Shown: piece by piece, positions 22,303-33,823 of the stretch
How the letters are laid out: the number at the start of each line of letters is the position of its first letter
Position numbering within the stretch: the first letter of the stretch is position 1
Source: Sphaerosporella brunnea
Taxonomy: Eukaryota; Ascomycota; Pezizomycetes; Pezizales; Pyronemataceae
Direction of reading: 5' to 3'
Assembly (NCBI GenBank): GCA_008704415.1
Contig: VXIS01000200.1
Span: forward strand, 1-64,000
DNA: 64,000 nucleotides
Program-made: the position numbers and the translations under genes
The notes under the pieces: model-generated
Databases searched by the model: none
The model's input: the letters and a program-made list of their open reading frames with translations, nothing else
Told to the model about the DNA's origin: nothing

Positions 22303-23568
22303 GTGTCAGACAATATTTTGGAAAAGCTTGCGTTGTCATATACCCCTGAAGAACGGAATAACTTCGAGCCATTACTTAGACAAATGTTTGCTGCCGAAGC
22401 TGCACAACACAGTCTTTTGATACTCCAAAACCTCTGGTTCGATATTTGCAATCAAATCCAATTTGAAGAGACTCTCTTTAAAGGAATTGAGGCCGGGCAC
22501 ATATCGATTATCGTCGTCAAAAACAGCAGTTAACACGCTTGTTGGGATTGGACTGGACTGCTACCGAGAGGGAGGAATTCGTGTCTCCTGAGTGGATCCC
22601 TACTGTGAGCTTCCCTATGTTGAAGGAGCGATGGCTCCCTAAGAATGTGTGGCAATCAGAAGCACTGGCCTTCTGTGCGCACGACACTTCCGAAATACAA
22701 AACTCGACGATAAACGATTAAAGCAAAAACCTGTTCTCATCTTGAGTGATAGTAATTCCTGACAGAAAACAGTTAAGGATGGAGTGACTATTATTATTCA
22801 AGATACACAGACAGGAGGAATTGTGCTCATGGTTATTTTTTTTCGCAATTTTTGCAGTCATCAAGGAGTTCTTGACTGGGCCAACAATATTGTCAAGCAG
22901 CGGTCAACATAAAAAAAACTGTTTGTCTTGATGATCCAGGCAAGCTGGTGAAGAATGGTTACATATCAGGATCCAGGAATGTCCCTCGTATAACCTGGGC
23001 TGCAAACTGACTGCGAAGCCCAACTCACCTGTTTGAAAGTGCTCCAGAACTTGAGAGTTGTGACTTTCAAGTGATCTCCACCTATGCCCACATGGGGAAC
23101 ATGGCTTGTTCAAAGCTTCCTTCAGAGATTGCTACCGATATCGAGAAATTTGTGGTTAGTAAAGGTGTTCGGGCTTTTATGGATGATAATGGCACGATGA
23201 AAGGATATTATGGGTTGAAACTGAAAGAAGGATACTATGAGTTCCATTCTGCTGAGCTTGCCCCCCCTGAAGGCAATTTTAATCGGAACTATTCTCGCTT
23301 CTGCCACCACGAAAAGAATGCCCATGAATACTGCTTAGCTTGAACCACATCACGTATGCAAAATCCATGTTTAGGTGGTAATTTTGATGTTGCCGACTAT
23401 GGTATCAAAGTTGAGGCTTCAACAGATATGATGATTGCTTGGAGAACAAAAGATTTCCATGGAACTGCTCAACCCGATGTGGATCCTTCTAAGCTGGAAT
23501 CTGATTTTCAACAACTTGGACTCAGTATTGCTACCGGTGGACGACTTCGTAAGGTTCTCCAGGATTAA
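22303..23568 (+). pseudogene. Degenerate TET/JBP-like 2-oxoglutarate/Fe(II) dioxygenase
   Basis: The best part is 23071-23568, one frame broken by a TGA at 23341-23343. It reads YYEFHSAELAPP, RFCHHEKNAHEYCLA, stop, then CLGGNFDVADYGIKVEAS and MMIAWRTKDFHGTA. That order (metal-binding HxD/E region, GGNF strand, YGIKV, W, HGT) matches the double-stranded beta-helix of fungal TET/JBP proteins, which oxidise 5-methylcytosine in other organisms. The first metal ligand is HHE rather than HxD, which may mean lost activity. Frames at 22303-22533 and 22539-22721, and the piece LVKNGYISGSRNVPRI at about 22950, may be earlier exons. Several frame changes argue for a dead copy. In basidiomycetes such genes often travel with KDZ transposons. 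I see no KDZ transposase here. Confidence 0.5.
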
Positions 23569-23668
23569 AGAGTGGGGAGGTATTTGAAGTCGATCTGTTT
23601 AAAAGGATTGCAAAATTGCAGCATGAAGATTACAAAAGCGGTAGAATATGGCTGTATATAGGGAATTA

Positions 23669-23976
23669 TAGCAATTTCAGGAACTCAAGGCCAAACTGGA
23701 AATTTTTGGCTGTTATTTTAGCGCAAATTAGAGTTTTTGCTCGAGTGAAATTTCTCTGGTTCGGTGTGAGGGGTGTGATGGAGGAGGGCCGGTGGAGGTA
23801 GAATCCCGCCAAAAGCTCACGAAATGACGAAATGGTGCAAATGCGCAGCGACTGGGGGAACGCAATGACGTCCGTGCCCCCCGAACCAGAGAAATTTCAC
23901 CCGAGCAAAAAGTCTAATTTGCGCTAAAATAACAGCCAAAAATTTTCAGTCTGGCCTTGGGTTTCTGGAACGGCTG
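23669..23976. mobile_element. MITE with long inverted repeats and TA duplication
   Basis: The two ends are inverted copies over about 100 bp, including GGCTGTTATTTTAGCGCAAA and GAGAAATTTCAC-type blocks. Outer ends read TAGCAATTTCAGGAAC and, on the other strand, CAGCCGTTCCAGAAAC. TA flanks both sides (23667-23668 and 23977-23978), as for Tc1/mariner. The 308-bp element has no coding capacity and lies just after the dioxygenase remnant. Confidence 0.75.
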
Positions 23977-23979
23977 TAA

Positions 23980-24702
23980 AGAACTGAAGATAAATGACAA
24001 TCACGAGATGAAAAGAGAACCGATATTGAAGGTCGATCCTGATTGCCTGAGGTAGTAGTTGAGATAAACGACAACTGAAGCTTGCACAACCGTTGGAAGA
24101 CGACTATAGCTTGCCCTGATTGCCGGAGGTTGTGGGCGGAAAACAACTGGGGTTTGAAGCGAAGCCGTTGGAAAAGGAAAAGATGACTTGAAGACTTGAA
24201 TAACGAAAAGAGAAGCCATTGACGAAAGAACGGAACCGAAGAAAAGCCGTCGAAGGAAAGGACGAGTTGAAGACTCGAAAAAGAAAAACAGAAGCTGTCG
24301 ACAAAAGGACGACTTGAAACCGAGACGGAAGAAAAGAAGCGGTCGACGGAAAGACTACTTGAGAACAAAAACTGAACAAAAGCCTCAAGGGACGGACAAC
24401 TTTGAGAATCCCCAAAACGAAGCAGAGCTGCCGGAGAACCGAAAAAGACTGACGCTGGACAAAAGGAGGCGGCTGATAGAGAAAAATGACGACTTGACAA
24501 AGACAAAAAGAACTCGCCGAAAGAAACCATGGCAATGCAGCAGATGCTGCTGCCTGAGGCAGAAAATGGAAAACCTTTGCAAGCCGAACGACTTAAACAG
24601 GCGCGCACTGTTTGCTGTAACTGCGCATAAAATGGCCGCATCAGACGTTTTTGCACCAAGACAGAAAAAGATCAGAACGCAAGGTGGAAAACTGGGTCCA
24701 AT
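23980..24702. repeat. Degenerate purine-rich repeats
   Basis: A loosely repeated unit (gaagccgttgaaa, then gatgacttgaagact, then cgaaaa) occurs several times between 24150 and 24370. It resembles the stretch after the primer site of the copia element at 16260-16460. Both strands have long frames because of the skewed composition, and neither looks like a protein. Confidence 0.45.
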
Positions 24703-24963
24703 TTGAAGGGGGAGACTCAAATGGGGGAGTCTCAAGAGTGGGGAGTCCCGAAAAGTAGCAACTCTGAAGCCAAGACGGTGATAGACCAATTGATAGCAAA
24801 AGAGAGAGCTGCTTTGGGTGTGGACAGGGCAGCTATCGCTCAAGAGAGAGCCAATTTGGCCAGAAAAAGAGCTGCAATCGCAAGGGAAAAAGTCACTTTT
24901 GCCGAAGAGACAGCCGCTGTCTCTGAACGAAAAGTCCTCTTTGTCGAAAACAAAGTTCGATAA
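24703..24963 (+). CDS. Small coiled-coil frame, possibly a gag remnant
   Basis: The 86-codon frame encodes a helix built from repeated AxxAxxRAxxARxR-like units (DRAAIAQERANLARKRAAIA). It lies upstream of the chromovirus integrase at 25559 and could be part of its Gag. The downstream 600 bp is decayed. Start codon uncertain. Confidence 0.3.
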   Translation: MKGETQMGESQEWGVPKSSNSEAKTVIDQLIAKERAALGVDRAAIAQERANLARKRAAIAREKVTFAEETAAVSERKVLFVENKVR

Positions 24964-25558
24964 ATCAATGCAGGAGTTCGGGACGGAGGTGATGTCACCA
25001 GAAACAATTGTTTGTTTGTGGAGGGAGGTGAGAAAGAGAGAACTAGCTTTGGGAACACAGAAGCTATGTCCGCTGAAGAGAAAAAGCTGAACCGACCTCC
25101 TTGAACCGACATGAGACATTGTAAGTCTGAAGACCAAAAGATCAAGAAAGCTGCTTCTGCCCGAGATGGACTTAGCTTTGAAAGACGGATGGAGCAGGCT
25201 AAAGCATCAATCAGAGGGGAGTTTTAGCTGAAGGGAAAGAGCAAGGCAGAAGTAGTTGCAATGAAAAGCAAGAAACCTACTTGAGCTGAAGATAAGGCTG
25301 ATTTCACCATCGCGAATGCTGTTTTCGCTGATTCTGACAACAATGAAGCTGGTGATTTTGCCAACGACAGCAATATAACTGAGATGTGTAACTTTGCATC
25401 TATGTCCAGACACACTCCCGGATAAAGTGGGAATGGGTGCATCCAATGTATTTGAGGCCGATGATCTGGAAAGTGACAATGCGATAGGCATGAGAAATGC
25501 TGGACACCGTGAATGACCAGACAGGGGGAGACATGAGCCTGAATCGAATACTAATCAA

Positions 25559-27536
25559 GTGCCTTTGAGTAGATTAATGGATCGTACTACTAACCACGAT
25601 GTTAGACGAAGAATGGGGACAAAGCTGTTGAAATGGACCGCCTTTCACCCACAGACTGACAGACTGGCGGAAAACAGCAACAAAACGATCATTAAATACC
25701 TCAAGGCGTACGCAACACACAGCTCAGACAACTGGGACGAGATGCTGCCCCTGGCGGAGCTTGCCTACAACAGCTCGGTTCACCACTGCACCAAGATGAC
25801 ACCTTTCCGACTCGACTTGGGCTACGATCTGGAAATCCCTCTGAGTGCTCTTGCACGAGCTGCACGACAAGCACGGCCATCGGCAAGTACACTGCAAGGC
25901 AGTAAGATTGTTGATCGCGCGGCAAGGCGGCTCGGTGTGGGGCAAAATACGTGTAAAACTGACTAGGTTCACTAAATTGCGTACAATCAAAATAGAGCTA
26001 ACAGTAATTCTTGTCAGAGAAAAAGACACTTATTACACGAAGAGCTCCCAAATACGTTATCGATAAAGATTTGCTAATGTCACGAGTATATTCGGACAAA
26101 GTGAAAAATAGATAAAAGCTTTTAACGAATATGATTGAAAGTAACGACAATATTGTTAAGGCTGAACCTCACCATATCCTAACGACGATGTCTGCTAACT
26201 ATGATGATCTCTCAACCTTGAGGGAAATCTGTCGGGTTATATCCTGACGGATTTGCCTTTGAGCCTCAAGATTGATTTGAAATCCTCTGATGAACAATTG
26301 CACCGATTGCCACGTAAGGGTACTGAGCTTCGTTGACTAGTCAGGGATTATAGATAACCCCCACTTCAACTCGGACAATCCTCTGCAGCTATGGCGTGAT
26401 TGAACGCGTAAGCTTTGATGCCTAGAATGCCCTATTGAAGTGCCGCAGTAACTATGACGTGATAACCAATTTGCCGAAGTGACTTTGGTACTTATCAGGT
26501 CTTGTCACAGGTGCTCCCCTGATATACCCACCGGGTACGTTCCGATGTAACGGTCGGACACAACGGGTGGTGGGTTATTTTGTACCCAGAAAAAAACTAT
26601 TTTTCTATGGGAACCGGCAACTGACCACTTTTTGCCATATAACTGGCGGTGAATAACCTGTGACAATAGCCAAGTCTTAGACATGATTTTGCCAGTTATC
26701 CATTTGTATGTGTATGCGTGGTGAGTTATTTTGTACCCCAAAAAAAACTATTTTTGTAAGGGTTTTAGCAACTAACTTCACCATCGCCACTATGACGCAA
26801 GTCATGTTACTCTTAAGCAACAGCTATATAGAGTAGACTTCCTTGATGAATATTTAGCCTCACTGGTAACAATGATCTACGTCATTATCTCGTTGAGTAA
26901 CCCTTAAGGTAGTGTAGGCATAACTCATAAGGGGGTGTCATAAATGACACTGTGGGGGGTAGGTGTAACAATACGCTGCAGGAAGCACAGGATCGACAAG
27001 TGGGGGAAGCAAATCAACACCGACAACCAGTGGACAAGTGCATAAAGGAAGGTGCAATGGTGTTTCTCGATGCGAAAGACCTGCCCCTTACGTATGGCAA
27101 CGTGCGTCCCGACCGTCGAAAGCTTATACACCGCTACTTGGGCCCATACAAAGTTATCGATATGAGAAACCCGAACGCCGTGGAGCGGGACCTTCCCAAC
27201 AATATGTCCATACATGATGTCGTTCACGTGAGCCACCTCAAACTTGATCTGACGGTTAAGGAGCGTATCTACGTTACTCCACCACCGCCGCTACTTACCA
27301 GCAGAGCAGGAACGTCCTATGTAGTCGAGGTAATTATGGGACATAGGCCAAATAAAGACAAAGGAGACACTTGGGAGTACGAGGTCAAATGGGAAGGATG
27401 GGACACTGTTGACAACACCTGGGAACCAGAAGCAAATCTTGCAAAAGCAGCAGAGATATTGGAGGAATACTGGAAGGAGCGTGGAGGAAAGCCAAAAACG
27501 GTGTGGCCGAGAGCGCGGAGGAGACGTCGCACATGA
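25559..27536 (+). pseudogene. Chromovirus integrase with chromodomain, interrupted
   Basis: At 25640-25860 the frame gives KWTAFHPQTDRLAENSNKTI and LPLAELAYNSSVHHCT, the end of the integrase core (first E as in HPQTDGQTE). After about 1 kb of unrelated AT-rich DNA the frame resumes at about 26962 with LQEAQDRQVGEANQHRQPVD, then LIHRYLGPYKVID, HVVHVSHLK-type sequence and a full chromodomain (EYEVKWEGWDTVDNTWEPEANL). The insert ends with AAGGGGGTGTCATAAATGAC at 26930-26949, a purine tract plus LTR start of another gypsy element. The copy is therefore a mosaic. Reverse transcriptase is missing. Confidence 0.75.
26567..26775. repeat. Direct repeat inside the AT-rich insert
   Basis: Two copies, about 26567-26612 and 26719-26760, share g.gttattttgtaccc.aaaaaaaacta and tttt. 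They lie in the segment that separates the two integrase parts. Confidence 0.6.
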
Positions 27537-27604
27537 TGTTTTCTTTTTTTTTCCTCTTAGGTTGTGGATCCCCGAGCTGACACTCGAAGATATCATTGGC
27601 GGCA

Positions 27605-27860
27605 TGTGATGTAGGAATGTGGAGTGCGGGCACGTGATTAGGGTTGAGGCTGGGTGGAGGCTTGGCAGCTCGGCGGGAATCATGAATATATAGAGCCGGC
27701 ACTGTTCCTGGAATGCATGTTACTTTCAACCAACCTCTGACGCGCCTACCTCTTCACATATTGCCTCCTCGACTACTACCTACTCGACCCCAACCCACTA
27801 CCCTACCGACTCTTTTTACTTTACTTCTTCAACCTGCTACCACCTCCCTTTAACTATTTA
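27605..27860 (+). repeat. Probable 3-prime LTR of the chromovirus at 25559-27536
   Basis: It follows the chromodomain frame by about 70 bp, starts TGTGATGTAGG and has LTR-promoter features: CACGTG at 27631-27636 joined to ATTAGGGTT at 27637-27645, and AATATATAG at 27685-27693, followed by pyrimidine-rich sequence. The right edge is not defined and no second copy was found. Confidence 0.45.
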
Positions 27861-28168
27861 GTAAATATCTTCTCCCTTGGAACAACCTATTCCCTCGCAA
27901 CGAATTGAAGAGTTCTCTATCTGGAAATCAGGAAAGCACTATAACATGTATCATGGTTGTAGGGAGCATGTTGCCCAAAGAACTGCAAATGCAGCTCAAC
28001 ATGAGCCGGTGAGTGGCTGGCTCTAAATGCTCATGCGGGGTAGAATATAAAGGCTAATGGTGTTCTTGAGATCGAAGTTGAACGATAGCCCAGGCAACGA
28101 TGGAGAGTTGGAACACTACAAGGAGTGGGAGCAGATAACATAATCAGCCACTGTTTCAAGAACATGAT

Positions 28169-28525
28169 GTGAGAGATGTCACGGATGATGCATTGGCTAT
28201 GGATCAACAGTGGGAGCATACTGCACCCCTTCCGAGTCTGTCTGTGGATGAAACCGCGCACTGCAGAAGCTGCGGTCGCTCTTGTCTTGCTGTTACAGAG
28301 TTCTCTTTCGGGAAACCTGGAGTATCAACATTTGAGAGGAGGTGTTTAGTCATGGGCAGTTATACGTTGCTCTGTCCTGTGCAACCAGTGGAGACCGAAT
28401 ATCTGTCCGAACGCCAGAGACGATATCAGGGTGCGATGCATTGTGCAGCAATGTGGTATTCAGAGAGGTATTTCAGAATTGATGGGGCGTTTTTCGCGGA
28501 ATGGGATGAGTGGGGATGTTCGCAA
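28169..28525 (+). CDS. Hypothetical protein, uncertain
   Basis: The frame contains HCRSCGRSCLAVTEFSFG, MGSYTLLCPVQPVETEYLSE and YQGAMHCAAMWYSERYF, a mixed composition unlike most random frames here. It runs into a homopolymer of 27 T at 28526-28552, which I take as the end of the meaningful part. ATG choice is uncertain (an internal ATG lies at 28199). The preceding 27861-28168 holds nothing recognised. Confidence 0.3.
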
Positions 28526-28552
28526 TTTTTTTTTTTTTTTTTTTTTTTTTTT
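28526..28552. repeat. Homopolymer of 27 T
   Basis: Uninterrupted T run. On the other strand it is an A tail, which could be the poly(A) end of an inserted retrocopy. No target duplication was confirmed. Confidence 0.9.
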
Positions 28553-28723
28553 CTGCAACTGCACTGTGGCTCACAGCCTTTTTTTGCGCTTTTACTTTTT
28601 CACAAAATGAAAGCAACTGCGCTGTGTCTCACACACGTACGCCCTGACTAGAACGTACATATGACTTTACATTAAGTGGCGCTGTACTAATGACTCCACA
28701 CCGTGTGGTCACCACACGGGTGT

Positions 28724-29503
28724 TTACTCGTGTCTACAGAAGAAACGTGAAAAGTCCCCATGCTTCCTCTTCTTGGCTGCGCGGCAATTACTCAACCCTC
28801 CACCCTCAACCCACCGAATGACACTCTCGAAAACCTCGTTGATGCCCTCTGGTCTAGTCGGGTAGCTCTTCAACTTGCGCATGCGCTGGGCACAGATACG
28901 AGCTGCATTGGGCGATGCGAAGCTGCGCCTCTTCGCTGCTCAGCCATCACGGAACCCCAGCCCTCCACCGCGTCAACGACGGTCTCGAAAACCTCATTGA
29001 TATCCTCCTGCCTCGCCGCGTGGCTCTGCAACGGGCGGATGCCCGGAGAGCAGATCGGGCCATGAGAAGATCCGCCTCTGCGTGGTTGATCGATTGCCGC
29101 ATGCGGAGAGCCAGGGCTATCCGCCGTGGGTTCAGGATCGGTTATCTGCTGTGCACTCTGCGGACAGATGGTCGGTGTGCGAACATAGCCAGGTGGCGTC
29201 ATGGTAACGTACTTTTTCCACTGCTCCGGTGTTCGCTCTGTTTGCCGGCAGGAACTGGAGGCCGGTCGTCGCTTTCTGTGGCTGCCTCGTGGCTTTGATG
29301 GCCTCCTCGGTGCGACGTTTGAGGCAGAAATGTTGCGTCCATGTCGGAAGTGCGGGGTACATAGGAGAAGGGAGTTGCGCCACAAGCTGGCTGTACTTTT
29401 GGACGGCCGGCGAGTATTCGTTGAGCGCGGCAGCGGCGTGTAGTATGAGGGTGTGTGATCGCGATTCTGATTGGTAAAGAAAGGGGCGTGGGTGCTTAAA
29501 CAT
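28724..29503 (-). pseudogene. Unknown gene with duplicated INEVFE module
   Basis: ATG at 29503 starts a frame to about 29205. A possible intron with donor GTACGT follows, and the frame resumes at about 29150. Two modules then follow: SHAARQEDINEVFETVVDAV (to about 28985) and SYPTRPEGINEVFESVIRWV (to about 28790), the second in another frame, ending KKRKHGDFSRFFCRHE with a stop at 28724-28726. The modules come from a DNA duplication of about 170 bp. The frame change between them, with no credible intron, suggests decay. Family unknown. Confidence 0.4.
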
Positions 29504-30255
29504 CGTCGGGGTCGAGAGTGCGAGTGATTTGACGATTGAAGCCTACATTTCCTTCCGCGGCGGACTAGGTGTATCCGTCAAGCCGCCTCGATCGATACGG
29601 ATTGCGCAACGATGTGTTCGTCGTGGAAAATGACGAAATCACTAGGTAGGAATTTACTATAGCATTACAGGTCCTGATAGATTTATCGGCGGCGATTGAA
29701 CCTTCCCCCCGTCTTCACTAGAGACCACTCGAAGGCCGACAGCAAGCTGGGACGTTTGTGCTGAAGCAAAATGCGCGCTGGGAAGGCTACTGAGAACACT
29801 GGCGCCGGACGACCCTGTTTTAACATTGCGTGGTGAAACCACGCATAGGAAGACGTAATTGCGAGGTGGTTGACGACCAATCATGTCAACATTCTGGTGC
29901 GCAAGATCGATATGTTCACCCAGGACGTTTACAGAGTGGAACAATGCAGATTTCAAGTTCGGGCGCGCCCGAAAGCGTTTCTGCACGGCGTTCCGAGGGC
30001 AGTGCTCCGCGCGGAGGTACAACGCACGGCTGTCCCTTGCGAGACAGGATGCCTCCTGCGGATGAAGATCAGTGAGGATGCAGTGGAGGCTGGGTACCAG
30101 GTACCTGATGGTTGCATTGGAGATGGAAGACGTCAGAGAATAGAATTGAAAGCGTGGAATCGGAAAAAAAAAAACCACGCGGGATCGGCGTCTGTGTCCA
30201 AATCGTACTTCCCTGGACACTCCATCCACGTCGTGAATATAATCTGGGTAATTTT
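29504..30255. other. No supported gene
   Basis: Long overlapping frames on both strands without recognisable domains. Confidence 0.4.
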
Positions 30256-30479
30256 CGTTGAGATATGGAGTGAGTGGCTCTATATCACTCGAGTATGAAC
30301 TGCGCCACTGGGGTTAAATAGCGATGTAGTTTGCAGCTAGCTCCCGTTCCAGCCGCTTGAGGGCAGGAAGGTGCAATTAGCTCTGTACCTTGAATTCATC
30401 ACTCCTACCGACATCCTTAAAGCCCACTGTGAGAATCCAGCAACGGCTTTAGACAGCGACTGCGTCTATAGCGTCAACA
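30256..30479 (+). mobile_element. Degenerate solo copia-type LTR
   Basis: It resembles the LTRs at 16036/18384: cGTTGAGATATGGAGTGAG at the start, GAGTATGAAC, GCGATGTAGTT, AGCTAGC, TTAGCTCTGTACCTTG, and an end at GCGTCAACA. The first base is mutated (CG instead of TG). No primer site follows. Confidence 0.55.
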
Positions 30480-31111
30480 GCTTTCAGTCTCCGATCGTAA
30501 GGAGTTAAGATGGTCAGAGCGGTTGCCAGCATAAAGTTCAGTCGTATGTCTCTTGTCACCCACCACCATTCTCACACTCAGTCGTGGTCATGAGCACTGG
30601 CTGCGTTGGGTCGGTTTGATAAGGCAGTACATGGTTTCCGATAATCATCCGGTGCAGAAACGGCAGGCCGTGAAACCAAAGAGCGCTGTCGTCCATGCCC
30701 TGACGAGCGCCGGTGGGAATTCGGGTGCACAACTGGGCTGCTTACCGGAGGTGAGGCCAATAATACAAGACCTGCCACGTCATTTCCATTCCGAGTGGGG
30801 TGCACACTTGTTAGACGACGAGGTTGTTTCTCAAGCAAGGGGATAAAGCTTCATATTGTCCGACACTGGAGGGCGAGTGTTGGGCCTTTACGTGCAGGTG
30901 GACAAAACAATAGGACAAGAGCGCATCTATCAAACTGCGGAAAACGCACAACGCAATCAAGATCAACAAATACATACCCACTGTCACAACCGGTGACTCA
31001 GCAGGAAAGGTTAGGGGTTGCACGTGAAAACGGGGTTTAGACCTAGTTGCCAGATTCGAGAGTTTTAGTTCATTATCAATACACACTCCTTCATCGGGTT
31101 ATTGCGCTTTA
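30480..31111. other. No supported gene
   Basis: No domain or repeat recognised. Confidence 0.4.
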
Positions 31112-31152
31112 TCATGATCTCGTCTCGCCTCTTCAGCGAGACGAGATCATGA
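31112..31152. repeat. Perfect hairpin, 17-bp stem
   Basis: Arms 31112-31128 (TCATGATCTCGTCTCGC) and 31136-31152 are exact inverted copies around the loop ctcttca. Confidence 0.85.
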
Positions 31153-31645
31153 CTCGTGAAATCTCCGCCAAAAGCTCCGTTTTTCTTCTTTCTTTTTTCC
31201 CTCAAACAACCCCCTACAACACCATCCCCACCGGTCAATTCGCTCATCAAACGTGCACTGCTGCTTCCCGCTGCAGACATAGCTAAGTAAAATACTCTTC
31301 GCGGTCTCGCTATTGCAGGCCGCTGATGGACGTAACCCGCAAACGGAAATACAAGCAGCAAACTGACCAGCCATCAGCAAAACGCCATAAGCAGTCTCTC
31401 TCTCGTCTGCATTCGACGGAGAGTACTGGCAACGTCCCAGGCGCCGCAAGCTCGGTCTTGCAAGTCGTATTCGGCAGGAAACTCGGAAACAACATGATTC
31501 CCCGCTGAGAAGAGCCTCATTGTTCTGCCCATCTTTGACGTCGGACTACCCATCGTCTTCGGACAGCAGCAAGAAGACTCACAGGTGGAATCGAAACAAT
31601 CTTTCACAGCTCTACAGCATCTAGGATTCGTTCTCAGCGCCAGAA

Positions 31646-32987
31646 GTGAAGTTCTCCGGGCGGACGAAATGGAAGAAACGGATTCACCCCAAAAACTCTC
31701 ACCCACCAACGACCCCTCAGCGACTCTGTGCCGGCCCCGGTCAATTCAACCAGCACTTGAAACTTTGTCTCCTCCTGGAAGGCCTTTTGCGTGGTTCTCG
31801 GATGCTGAAACAGACTCTCGACTTCCCCTTCGCAGTTGCACGTTACCTGGTAGACGTGGCTCCTAACACGAGACGTCAGGCTCGGCTCATTGAAGTGGCT
31901 CGCAGAGAGCACTTGCTGGATCAATGGTCAGCCGAACACTGCCAAGAACGTGCGTCCTCATTGAAGAGCGAACTACCTCCCCCACCGCGATCAGATAACG
32001 AAGGCTTTACAACACCTGCTGCGGGATATGCCGGCTCAGCCGTCCTCTCTGGATCGGGCCGAACATCCAGTGGAGAAGGCCTATCGGGCAGTGGCAACAC
32101 GCCTTCCAACAACCCAAACTCTGTGCTTCTAGCACAAATCCCACAACCTATCAGCATGGAATTGGGCCGGCAGAGCAGTACAAATCACCCAGAAGCCCGT
32201 AAGCAGGCCCTACCTGCGGAGAGGAACAACTTGCAGGCCAAGCAAGCTGCCATCAAAGAAGAATGCAACCTTATACTGTCGGGTCAATGCCACGGCCCCC
32301 CCCCCCACTCCCCTCAGCCCCACCAGCATCTACATGGCACCCGCACCCAGTGTGGCGGCAGCTGCGGCAGGGCCGGCAAAGCCCAGGTTCAATCCCGATG
32401 ACCTCCCGCAGATCCTTTTTGGCAAAGAGCTAGAGGAGTGGATATCGCACATGGAGGACATTGTGACTTCTTTCGTTGAGCTGGTGGTGTGCCGCCATGT
32501 CTTGCACCGCTGCTTTGTTAAGGGACACCCCATGCGTGATTGGTATCTGACTAAGCCATCCGAGGTTCATAGGTTGGTCATGACTGGAGATGGATGCTGG
32601 GATTGTTTTAAAAACTTACTCCGGAACAGGTTTAAACTGGATTTAGGCATCCCTTAATATGAGGTGGACCTATACGGGAAACAACCCGTGAAAACCTGGG
32701 CTGCGTTTGGGATCAGAAAGTACCTTCTGCTGAAGTGGGTCTACCAAGGATTGGAGGAGGCCAATATGATTCTGAAGATCAAGGTGGCAATGAACTCCGA
32801 AATGGTCAGGTTCTGCGAGGAGAAAACCAACATAGATGGCTTCATCAGTGAGCTGATGGACTATGACTGGATATCCTCACCTGCACCACATTCCCCCAGG
32901 AGGATATTTGCTCCCGAAGCCTTCGTTTGGTGGAAAACCAATCGACACCGAGCACTGGCTTTCCCGGCCAGCAACCTGGAAGCCTGA
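31646..32987 (+). pseudogene. Retrotransposon Gag-like remnant
   Basis: The first frame (31646-32401) has a helix around RSRMLKQTLDF, then Ser/Gly-rich and a long Gln/Glu helix. A second frame (32334-32987) contains AKPRFNPDDLPQILFGKELE and EWISHMEDIV, then WYLTKP, CWDCFKNLLRNRFKLDLG, a TAA at 32655-32657, and continues with VKTWAAFGIRKYLLLKW. The F-G-(K)-W-(x)-DxI and long helical layout fits a capsid domain of LTR-retrotransposon Gag. No zinc knuckle, protease or polymerase was found after it, so only a fragment remains. Confidence 0.4.
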
Positions 32988-33823
32988 ACGTCGGTTCAAC
33001 AGCCCCACAGCACCTGAAGGAAAAAGAGAAACTCGTGGATCGGAGCTGTGTGGAGCGTGGTAGCCAGGACCGCAGGGCAACGGTCCAGAACCCCTGGAAC
33101 TCGGAGACAGGAAAGATAGTCTGGTCTTACCTCAACTACCAAGGAAAGTCTGTTTTTATCAAACGTCCCTGCAACATATGAGACAAAAATGATGCTCCAA
33201 ACTAGATGCATTGTTCCTTTGAATGCCTAGGCAGCGGCCCGGCGCAGCCATGAACCTGGGCAATCGACGGCAGGAAGAAGTTTATTCACCTTGCAGATAG
33301 CCTCCACATACCCGAATCAGGTAACCTCACATTTTTGGACAGCAGCCCACAGGAGGTAATGTATCACCACAAATTCGACGATGAGGACAGGCCGAAGCAG
33401 CTGGGAAATGGGTAAGGGGGTTAGTTGATCGGGCTACCCACCTACAGGATATAACTCCTTCCCAGCAGCTGAACAAGCACTGACCTGACGGAAAACAGGT
33501 CCGAATGAAGAAACTCGCTTCAATTCTACAGCATTCATCCCGGTCGGGAGGACTACACCAAATGGAAAACCATTGGAGAGCTGACAAGACACGGTGGTCA
33601 GTAGGGAAAGAGGACAACATGGCTGACGACGGTATAAGCAAGCGCGACGATTCAGGCGGTATGCACGTGTGCTACAATACCTCCTCCCCTGTGGCTGGCA
33701 GCAGTTGAGGAAAACCCATGAGTTGACTGGCGCAGGAAGACACCAGGCGAAGCCATACTTCCCACACTTTAAAATGCAAAGATGATCCGATACAGGCCAT
33801 GACCTCGCTCCTATCAAGTCTGC
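32988..33823. other. No supported gene
   Basis: Decayed sequence after the Gag-like remnant. No domain was recognised. Confidence 0.4.

Noticed and set aside
24385..25137. 250-codon minus-strand frame rich in Phe and Ser
   Set aside because: Its composition reflects the purine-rich plus strand. No domain or start context was found.
26930..26949. Complete LTR starting at TGTCATAAATGACAC
   Set aside because: Integrase coding sequence of another element resumes within about 30 bp, so no full LTR is present.
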